A program made the translations under genes and the position numbers. The notes below the pieces were generated by a model. The model was not told the DNA's origin. It worked only from the letters and a program-made list of their open reading frames with translations, and made no database searches. From the NCBI RefSeq assembly GCF_019249295.1, contig NZ_JAESDH010000001.1, positions 186,001 through 250,000 of the forward strand: 64,000 nucleotides of DNA, in the 5' to 3' direction. Every line of letters starts with the position of its first letter. Position 1 is the first letter of the stretch. The DNA is from Alteromonas antoniana. GTDB lineage: Bacteria; Pseudomonadota; Gammaproteobacteria; Enterobacterales; Alteromonadaceae. Positions 58,020-64,000 of this stretch are shown here, piece after piece.

Positions 58020-58352
58020 AGTAGGTAATGTTGTCTTTTATTATTTCCACAATTACAACAGAGTTTTATGTAAAGTGCCAGTAGACTAAAGGCAGATGCG
58101 AACAAGTCGATTGTCAGTCAGCGAGTCCTGAACTATGCGCTCGCAATATACAGAGCGAAGGGAATGACAATCGTTCCTGCAAGGAAGCCTTACGCCGCAA
58201 ATGCAAGCTTCAGAACTCGCCCTGCGAGCTTACAGCAAGACACCAGACGGCCTCTATGGCCTTTCGACTTAACCCGCTATGCCTGCTAAAAAAGTTTTGC
58301 TTAGTCACCTGCTCTGAAAGTTGAGGCGACTATTGAGTTGTTCGGCTCGGTA
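58020..58352. promoter_or_regulatory. msh operon upstream region with inverted repeats
   Basis: 333 bp between the phosphatase gene and mshI1, holding the msh promoter (not placed). CGATTGTCA (58108-58116) and TGACAATCG (58165-58173) form a 9-bp inverted repeat around 48 bp. A GGCC-TCTAT-GGCC hairpin lies near 58250. I looked for the GACGCAAAGCC core of a c-di-GMP (GEMM) riboswitch on both strands and did not find it. No coding frame is convincing. Confidence 0.45.
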
Positions 58353-58919
58353 TTAAGAGGGAGAAGCGACTTGCCGCGTCAGGCGATTGACTCCCCAGTA
58401 CGCATTGTCTTTCTCGTGCACAAACCAGCCCCGCTGTTCCAGCGCGATACGGATATAGCGATTACTTATACCGTGACCGAATGCAGCAACGCTGTGCTTA
58501 TTGCTGGCCGTCTTTTCCAGCCAGAGTGCAGCGGCCTTTGCACGTTGTTTCGCGTCCCGAAAACTTTCAAACTTCCCACGACACCCTGCCATCCACAACG
58601 CGCGATTGAACACCACCCAATGCCAGGCTTTAAGCTTTCCGCTTAACCGGTAGTAAGGAATGTCCATTTCGTTTAGCAGCGGATTTTGCTCATCAATCCG
58701 GGCAACACCATACGCTCTCGCCGACAGTTTTGCCCGCTTCAGACTACTGGTAACCACATAGTGAGAGCTGAGGTCATAGTGTGTTCGTGGACGACTGGCC
58801 GGGTCCAGCAGGGAGTGATTGTAACGTTTCACCCAGCGGGCAAAATCCCGCGCCCCCATAATATCATTGGTGGCAGATGCAGGCCTTCCGTGCCTGATAA
58901 GTATGATTTCCTGTTCCAT
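58353..58919 (-). CDS. Histidine phosphatase family protein
   Basis: A 188-aa phosphoglycerate mutase-like phosphatase. The catalytic RHG lies at the N-terminus (EIILIRHGRPA), a second His in VAAFGHGISNRYIR, and the SSLKRAKLSA segment supplies the conserved Ser-Arg. Function is probably hydrolysis of a small phosphoester; the substrate is unknown. It stands between glpD and the msh operon, on the minus strand. Confidence 0.86.
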   Translation of the reverse strand: MEQEIILIRHGRPASATNDIMGARDFARWVKRYNHSLLDPASRPRTHYDLSSHYVVTSSLKRAKLSARAYGVARIDEQNPLLNEMDIPYYRLSGKLKAWHWVVFNRALWMAGCRGKFESFRDAKQRAKAAALWLEKTASNKHSVAAFGHGISNRYIRIALEQRGWFVHEKDNAYWGVNRLTRQVASPS

Positions 58920-59088
58920 TGCTCGTGTGTTCGCCTTCCTGATTGACTCGTGGGGTGTTGTCGCATGACGGTGATTTACTCAGCGGACCGCAAAATATGG
59001 GCGCGCACCGCATTCTGCACGTATCAGCGCAATTGAGTAAAGAGGCTTTTCCGCAAATGGTAATAGGTCAGTAACCCGGCGATGATCG

Positions 59089-60621
59089 CTATCCGGCTTT
59101 CGCCTGAGGATAGCTATTATCCTCAGAGCACTTTCCCACCATGTACCCCGCAACTCTTGCAACCTGCGCCTGACTGAGTCTCAGTCCCTGTTTGGTGCGT
59201 CGCCACAGAATATCCTCTGCGCTGTGTGCCCATTCACTCTCATACAGGTAATCAATTTCAGCCTGATACAGATTATTCCCAAAGTCGATTCCCATATCCT
59301 GAATAGACGTTTTGTCAGAAAGAAAACGTTTACACAGCAAGCCATACTGACGCACATACCGGGCAATCAGAGACTCCGGCAGCCATGGGTATTGATAAGC
59401 CAGCTCCGCAGTCAGGGTGTACTGACTGCTAAAGGAGCCGCCGGGTAACGGCACGGTTTTCGTCCAGGCTTTACCCGCTTTAGGAAAATGCGTTGCCAGC
59501 GTATTCACCGCCTGCTCAGCCAGTTTCCTGTAAGTAGTAATCTTGCCACCAAATATGTTCACCAGTACCGGAGACTGACTATCGCCAGTCATTGCAACTT
59601 TGTAATCCCGGGTAAGCTCCTGTGCCGACGCATTCGCCTCTTCCAGCAAAGGTCTGACTCCGCTGTACGTGTGCACGATATCCTGTTGAGTAATGGTTTT
59701 AGTAAAGTACGTATTAATGATGTTTACTAAGTACGCTTTTTCGTCGTCCGATATGGTCACTGACCCCGGATCGCCCTGATAATCTTCATCGGTTGTGCCG
59801 ATAAGCGTAAAGTCATTTTCATAGGGGATAGCAAACACAATCCGCTTGTCTTCGTTTTGCAGAATATACGCTTCCTGTGTGTCATATAACCTGGGCACAA
59901 TAATGTGGCTGCCTTTTACCAGCCGCATTGCGCCTGGATTCGGCGTTTCAGCCATACGTTCTATAAGCGATACCGCCCAGGGGCCTGCAGCATTTACAAT
60001 ACTGCGCGTCCTGATGTGTGAAACCGTGCCGTCTGCATTACGCAGTGTTGCCAGCCAGTATGCGCCCTGCTTCTCGGCTTTGACGCACTCTGTTCTGGGT
60101 AAAATTGTCGCGCCCTGATCCCGCGCCGCCATCGCGTTGAGAATGACCAGCCGTGCATCGTCTACCCAGCCGTCGGAATATTCAAAACACGTGGTAATGT
60201 CTTTTTTCAACGGGGCGCCGGGCTCTGGTTTCACTTTTCGCGAGCGTGGCAGTACCTGCCGTTTCGCCAGTGAATCATACAGGAACAGCCCGGCCCGAAT
60301 CATCCACGCTGGCCGCAGATGAGACTGGTGCGGCAGCCTGAACCGCAGCGGCCACATAATATGCGGTGCTTTTGCCAGCAGAACTTCGCGCTCAGCCAGC
60401 GCCTCTTTTACTAAACGAAACTCGTAATGTTCCAGATAACGAAGACCGCCGTGGATTAATTTGCTGGAGGCAGACGACGTTGCGCCGCCTAAATCGCCCT
60501 TTTCACACAAGGTGACATTCAGTCCGCGTCCGGCGGCGTCCGCCGCGATACCTACGCCATTGATGCCCCCACCAATAACCAGAACATCAATTTGTGTTGT
60601 TTGCGTCGATACTGAACTCAT
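59089..60621 (-). CDS. glpD: Aerobic glycerol-3-phosphate dehydrogenase
   Basis: A membrane-associated flavoenzyme of 510 aa oxidising glycerol-3-phosphate to dihydroxyacetone phosphate and feeding quinones. The FAD-binding VIGGGINGVGIAADAAGRGL, GGATSSASSKLIHGGLRYLE, and SGVRPLLEEANASAQELTRD are typical GlpD blocks, with a C-terminal DAO_C domain (ILWRRTKQGLRLSQAQ). ATG 60621 is standard. A clear promoter and GlpR-like sites lie directly upstream. Confidence 0.97.
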   Translation of the reverse strand: MSSVSTQTTQIDVLVIGGGINGVGIAADAAGRGLNVTLCEKGDLGGATSSASSKLIHGGLRYLEHYEFRLVKEALAEREVLLAKAPHIMWPLRFRLPHQSHLRPAWMIRAGLFLYDSLAKRQVLPRSRKVKPEPGAPLKKDITTCFEYSDGWVDDARLVILNAMAARDQGATILPRTECVKAEKQGAYWLATLRNADGTVSHIRTRSIVNAAGPWAVSLIERMAETPNPGAMRLVKGSHIIVPRLYDTQEAYILQNEDKRIVFAIPYENDFTLIGTTDEDYQGDPGSVTISDDEKAYLVNIINTYFTKTITQQDIVHTYSGVRPLLEEANASAQELTRDYKVAMTGDSQSPVLVNIFGGKITTYRKLAEQAVNTLATHFPKAGKAWTKTVPLPGGSFSSQYTLTAELAYQYPWLPESLIARYVRQYGLLCKRFLSDKTSIQDMGIDFGNNLYQAEIDYLYESEWAHSAEDILWRRTKQGLRLSQAQVARVAGYMVGKCSEDNSYPQAKAG

Positions 60622-60654
60622 AGACTCGGCTCCACCCGTGGATATTGCTGACTA

Positions 60655-60682
60655 GTTATACGCCAATATGAAAACATGTCAA
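60655..60682 (-). promoter_or_regulatory. Sigma-70 promoter of glpD
   Basis: On the minus strand TTGACA (60682-60677), 16-bp spacer, TATAAC (60660-60655), about 35 bp before the glpD ATG. Confidence 0.75.
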
Positions 60683-60683
60683 C

Positions 60684-60708
60684 AAAAACGAAAATAAACG
60701 AACATTTA
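60684..60708. promoter_or_regulatory. Candidate GlpR operator before glpD
   Basis: Two same-direction half-sites, AAACGAA and AAACGAACATTT, about 11 bp apart, immediately upstream of the glpD -35 box. E. coli GlpR half-sites read close to ATGTTCGTT, the complement of the second half here. A GlpR gene lies 300 bp away. Regulation is inference. Confidence 0.6.
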
Positions 60709-60838
60709 TGATCATACGCCGTCTCCATGTTTTGTAGCAAGTCATCATGGCAGAAAAATGACAACATCCCGGGCTTTAGCCGGTGTTCTGCAATGCAAAG
60801 CGTATTCATTACTCGCGCTACTGTATTTTGAAGCAATT

Positions 60839-60892
60839 GAGCCTGTATATTTTTGTTCAGTGCTTATGCCGTGAACAAGGATATACAGGCTC
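60839..60892. repeat. Long hairpin between glpR and glpD
   Basis: GAGCCTGTATAT (60839-60850) pairs perfectly with ATATACAGGCTC (60881-60892). Inside, TTGTTCA pairs with TGAACAA, leaving a loop of about 12. No T-run follows on either strand, so it is not an ordinary terminator; it could still stabilise the glpR mRNA end. Confidence 0.75.
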
Positions 60893-60997
60893 CAGAAAGG
60901 TGCGAAGTCGTCTGTAGTCGTCAGGATTTATACATTACCGAAAGGGAAAGGACGCGAAATATAACACCAGCTGCTTTTCAAAAAACGGCTAACGATA

Positions 60998-61756
60998 TCA
61001 GGCTTTAACGAAGGTAATGTTGTTATCGTCGATGATTTTCCTGATGGCCGGCGGCGGCGTTTTATCACAGACCATGCAGTCAACCTGAGAGAGGTGTCCC
61101 TGTTCAACCATCGCGTGGCGTTCGAATTTACTGTAGTCGGCGGCCAGTATCGCTTTGCGGGTATGCTTTAAAATAGCCTGAGACACTTTGACTTCACGGA
61201 AATCAAAGTCAAGTAGCGCACCATCTGCGCTAATACCACTTATCCCTATAATGCCGTAGTCCATGCGAAACTGACTGATAAAATCGCAGGTTGCCTCACC
61301 AATAATGCCGCCATCCCGGTAGCGCACTTCTCCTGCTGCGATGATGACGGTGAAATCTTCTTTTGCGGACAGGATCGTGGCCACATGAATGTTGTTAGTC
61401 ACAACATGAAGGTTCTTATGATTCAGCAATTTGGTCGCTATCATTTCGGTAGTGGTACCGATATTTATAAACAATGACGCGCCGTCAGGGATCATAGCGG
61501 CCACCGCATCAGCGATTTTTTCCTTGATATGCCGGTTATGATTTTTACGTTCCTGGTAGGGGGTATTTTCCCAGCTCTTATTGATGCCAGCGCCGCCGTG
61601 ATAGCGGCTCAGCACGCCAGATTCCGCCAGCTGATTCAAGTCCCGGCGGATAGTTTGCGGGGTCACCGCACACTGCTCGACCAACTCATCTATAGACATA
61701 AATCCGCGTTGCGTGATCAGAGTCACTATTTTGTCGTGTCTTTGTGTCTGGTTCAT
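60998..61756 (-). CDS. glpR: DeoR-family glycerol-3-phosphate regulon repressor
   Basis: A 252-aa DeoR-family repressor. The helix-turn-helix is MSIDELVEQCAVTPQTIRRD. The effector domain follows with INIGTTTEMIATKLLNH and GIIGISGISADGALLDFDFREV, both GlpR-like. ATG 61756 (MNQTQRHDKIVTLITQRG) matches the family start; an upstream in-frame extension of 38 residues is not plausible. It is divergent from glpK, with GlpR-like sites between, and lies behind glpD. Glycerol-3-phosphate is the expected inducer. Confidence 0.93.
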   Translation of the reverse strand: MNQTQRHDKIVTLITQRGFMSIDELVEQCAVTPQTIRRDLNQLAESGVLSRYHGGAGINKSWENTPYQERKNHNRHIKEKIADAVAAMIPDGASLFINIGTTTEMIATKLLNHKNLHVVTNNIHVATILSAKEDFTVIIAAGEVRYRDGGIIGEATCDFISQFRMDYGIIGISGISADGALLDFDFREVKVSQAILKHTRKAILAADYSKFERHAMVEQGHLSQVDCMVCDKTPPPAIRKIIDDNNITFVKA

Positions 61757-61955
61757 GATTCCGCCGGTGCTTCTTCTCAAATTCGTTACTATTACTCTCT
61801 TCTGGCGCAGTGAAGACAAGTCGTCGTGTCGGGCTGAATACCGCACCACACTTCTGCCCCCCTTGTGCAAATGGCATCTATAAGAGGTGAATGTTTTACT
61901 GCACTGCGGCAGACGTCACGGCAGTATACGACATAATATGAACAATATCAGTCAT

Positions 61956-61986
61956 AAAACGAACCTGAAATTTTCGTTTTCGAAAA
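61956..61986. promoter_or_regulatory. Candidate GlpR operators in the glpR-glpK gap
   Basis: AAAACGAA (61956-61963) and TTCGTTTT (61973-61980) form an inverted repeat, and TTTTCGAAAA (61977-61986) is a second overlapping palindrome. The half-sites match those before glpD. The position between divergent glpR and glpK fits joint autoregulation. Confidence 0.62.
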
Positions 61987-62050
61987 CCGAATATTGTTAA
62001 TCGGCTGTAAATCGGGCACACTGCTGAAAAATCGATTTTGGAGCCCAGTT

Positions 62051-63535
62051 GTGAGTCAGCACATTCTCGCTATTGATCAGGGAACCACCAGTTCCCGCGC
62101 TATTATCTTCTCTGCCGCTGGCGACATTGTCGCTATTGCACAAAAAGAATTTCCCCAATCCTATCCCCACGATGGCTGGGTTGAGCATGATCCCGACGCT
62201 ATCTGGGAAAGCGTCACCGACAGCCTTACCAAGGTTTTTGATAAGTGCCCGCTTACAGTCAATGATATCGCCTCGGTAGGCATCACCAATCAGCGCGAAA
62301 CGACGCTGGTATGGGATAAGAACACCGGTGAACATATATACCCGGCCATCGTCTGGCAGGACAGGCGTACCGCGCCACTTTGCCGCGAATTATCTGAAGA
62401 TGAAGCCCTGCTTAACTACATTACGCACACGACCGGCCTCTTGCTGGACCCGTATTTTTCTGCCACAAAAATCAACTGGATCCTCGACAATGTTGAAGGG
62501 GCACGTGACAAAGCCGAGGCCGGCGAGCTGCTTTTCGGTACCGTCGACACCTATCTGATTTGGCGGTTAAATGGCGGCAAGTCTCATGTCACCGACGCCA
62601 CGAATGCTTCACGCACGATGCTGTTCGATATCCACCAGCAGCAGTGGGATAACAAGCTTCTGGAAACGTTTAACATTCCTCAGTCTATGCTGCCGGAGGT
62701 ATTGGACTGTGCCGCTGAATTTGGCGTAATTGACGAATCCATCCTGGGCCGGTCGCTGCCAATACAGGGCGTCGCTGGCGATCAACAGGCCGCATTAATA
62801 GGGCAAGCGTGTTTTGAGAAAGGCATGGCGAAAAGCACCTATGGAACGGGTTGCTTTATGATTCTAAACACCGGTGATGAGCCGCTAATGTCAGAAAACC
62901 GGTTATTAACTACCGTTGGTTACCGCCTTGACGGTAAAACGACGTACGCGCTGGAAGGCAGTATCTTTATGGCGGGGGCGACTATTCAGTGGCTACGCGA
63001 CGGTCTGAAGCTCATTGATAACGCTGCAGAGTCGGAAGCACTTGCACAGCGTGCAAGGCGCGATAACGGTGTCTTTCTGGTCCCGGCCTTTACTGGTCTG
63101 GGTGCCCCGTACTGGGATCCCGACGCCCGTGGTGCGATCCTAGGACTGACTCGTGACACCGGGATCAGCGAAATTGTGGCTGCCGGTCTGCAGTCCGTAT
63201 GCTATCAGACCAAAGATCTTCAAAAAGCAATGGAAAGTGATGGTGCCCGACCCATGACCCTGAGAGTGGACGGCGGCATGGCGAAGAATGACTGGGTGAT
63301 GGGATTTCTCTCCGATATTCTTGGCGCGGAAGTAGAACGGCCCGTGGTAACCGAAACCACAGCACTCGGAGCCGCTTATCTGGCGGGCCTGCAAGCCGGT
63401 ATTTATGACTCTGTGAATACGCTTTCCCAGAAGTGGCAGTGCGAAACCACCTTTACTCCCCGACTCACTAAAGCAGAGCGTGATAGCGCTTACGACGGCT
63501 GGAAATCTGCTGTAGCCCGCATTCGCTGTAGCTAG
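62051..63535 (+). CDS. glpK: Glycerol kinase
   Basis: Phosphorylates glycerol to glycerol-3-phosphate. At 494 aa it has the FGGY start [17 protein letters not shown], then [42 protein letters not shown] and the C-terminal [20 protein letters not shown] choose GTG 62051 because GGAG lies eight bases upstream and the residue count matches E. coli (502). Codons from 61994 on would add residues overlapping the operator region. No glpF facilitator is in the window. Confidence 0.96.
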   Translation: MSQHILAIDQGTTSSRAIIFSAAGDIVAIAQKEFPQSYPHDGWVEHDPDAIWESVTDSLTKVFDKCPLTVNDIASVGITNQRETTLVWDKNTGEHIYPAIVWQDRRTAPLCRELSEDEALLNYITHTTGLLLDPYFSATKINWILDNVEGARDKAEAGELLFGTVDTYLIWRLNGGKSHVTDATNASRTMLFDIHQQQWDNKLLETFNIPQSMLPEVLDCAAEFGVIDESILGRSLPIQGVAGDQQAALIGQACFEKGMAKSTYGTGCFMILNTGDEPLMSENRLLTTVGYRLDGKTTYALEGSIFMAGATIQWLRDGLKLIDNAAESEALAQRARRDNGVFLVPAFTGLGAPYWDPDARGAILGLTRDTGISEIVAAGLQSVCYQTKDLQKAMESDGARPMTLRVDGGMAKNDWVMGFLSDILGAEVERPVVTETTALGAAYLAGLQAGIYDSVNTLSQKWQCETTFTPRLTKAERDSAYDGWKSAVARIRCS

Positions 63536-63544
63536 CGGCAAATC

Positions 63545-63571
63545 AGGCGCGAGCTCTTTTCGCGCCTTTTT
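63545..63571 (+). terminator. Intrinsic terminator of glpK
   Basis: AGGCGCGA, loop of 7, TCGCGCCT, then TTTTT, ten bases beyond the glpK stop. Confidence 0.88.
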
Positions 63572-63634
63572 CATACAAAAAAATTTTATTATAACATTGT
63601 AATTACATTCAATTTATGTGTTAATACGGCTCAA

Positions 63635-63662
63635 CAAGGTAAACGTTTCACCTTTTACCTTG
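63635..63662. repeat. Inverted repeat in the leader of the right-edge TonB receptor
   Basis: CAAGGTAAA (63635-63643) and TTTACCTTG (63654-63662) form a 9-bp inverted repeat with a 10-base loop, about 165 bp upstream of the receptor start. It could be an operator or a leader hairpin. The surrounding region 63572-63826 is AT-rich and otherwise featureless. Confidence 0.55.
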
Positions 63663-63826
63663 TAAGGGTTTTTCCAGAATAATCAGAAAGTTAGAATAAT
63701 AAAAAATGTAATTTCTGGGCAAAACGGTGTGAAATTTTTGTTAAATAGCTCGATTGGCAGCTCCCAATAACACTGATTCTTTTTGTCAATCAGAACACAG
63801 TTGCCTAAACACACGGAGAAAACACA

Positions 63827-64000
63827 GTGACACATAAAACCACTAAAGCTCTTGCTATTCCGTTCGCAAAACGTTCTCTATTAGGTGTTGCAATCGCCTC
63901 TGCCCTACACGCACCGGCGGTATTCGCACAACAGCCAGCGGACTCCGCCAACGACAATGTTGAAGTGATTGAAGTTCGTGGCTTTACCAGCTCATTAAAA
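63827..64000 (+). CDS. TonB-dependent receptor, N-terminus only
   Basis: The first 58 codons of a second receptor. GTG 63827 is preceded by GGAG. A signal peptide (LLGVAIASALHAPAVFAQQ) and a TonB-box-like VEVIEVRGFTSSLK follow, very like the receptor at the left edge. The rest lies beyond the window. It follows glpK, but a strong terminator separates them, so co-regulation is not implied. Confidence 0.85.
   Translation, partial: MTHKTTKALAIPFAKRSLLGVAIASALHAPAVFAQQPADSANDNVEVIEVRGFTSSLK

Larger units (their letters stand above)
60622..60997. promoter_or_regulatory. glpD upstream / glpR downstream region
   Basis: 376 bp holding the glpD promoter (60655-60682), the GlpR-like site (60684-60708) and a long hairpin (60839-60892). 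No coding frame is convincing. Confidence 0.6.

Noticed and set aside
58020..58352. c-di-GMP riboswitch before the msh operon
   Set aside because: The conserved GEMM core GACGCAAAGCC is absent on both strands.

Overview
The window reads as chromosome of a marine gammaproteobacterium close to Alteromonas (Alteromonadaceae). The evidence is the complete MSHA pilus operon next to mreBCD, the maf-rng-yhdP-nit-tldD chain, ArcA, TrmB/RsmC, and long TonB-dependent receptors of the carbohydrate-uptake kind. The assignment rests on protein character and gene order only; no search was run.

Layout. (1) 1-9068: hexuronate utilisation. A TonB-dependent receptor (cut by the left edge) diverges from a GntR regulator, followed by a LacI regulator and uxaC-uxuB-kdgK. 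A strong promoter overlapped by a perfect 20-bp palindrome precedes uxaC. A different palindrome, TTGTATACAA, precedes the receptor. (2) 9069-16870: accessory-looking stretch with a frameshifted DinB gene, a LysR regulator, a DUF2855 gene, an IS5-type MITE, a secreted alpha-amylase and a ToxR/CadC-like membrane regulator. It stops beside tRNA-Phe. (3) 16876-17245: tRNA-Phe(GAA) with its promoter and terminator, followed on the same strand by about 160 nt of back-to-back hairpins ending in a second, near-identical terminator. (4) 17305-28301: housekeeping genes yggX, mutY, an alpha/beta hydrolase, trmB, rsmC, glgA, a histidine kinase, arcA, pmbA/tldE, yjgA/darP and a small membrane protein. The arcA-pmbA gap carries a degenerate array of terminator-like hairpins with an embedded 8-bp microsatellite.

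(5) 28442-39106, all minus: mreB-mreC-mreD-maf-rng-yhdP-nit-tldD, mostly overlapping or tightly spaced. A terminator-like hairpin sits between mreB and mreC. (6) 39449-58019, all minus: a complete MSHA type IV pilus operon in the order mshI1-I2-J-K-L-M-N-E-G-F-B-A-C-D-O-P-Q. It ends in a 1694-aa MshQ with three LamG-like domains. (7) 58353-64000: histidine phosphatase, glpD, glpR, glpK with GlpR-like operators in front of glpD and glpK, and the start of a second TonB-dependent receptor at the right edge.

Together the genes describe uptake and breakdown of uronates, starch and glycerol, a surface-attachment pilus, cell-shape machinery and redox control. No complete new defence or mobile system is visible. 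The least explained signals are non-coding: the hairpin string behind tRNA-Phe, the hairpin array between arcA and pmbA, and the mreB-mreC hairpin.
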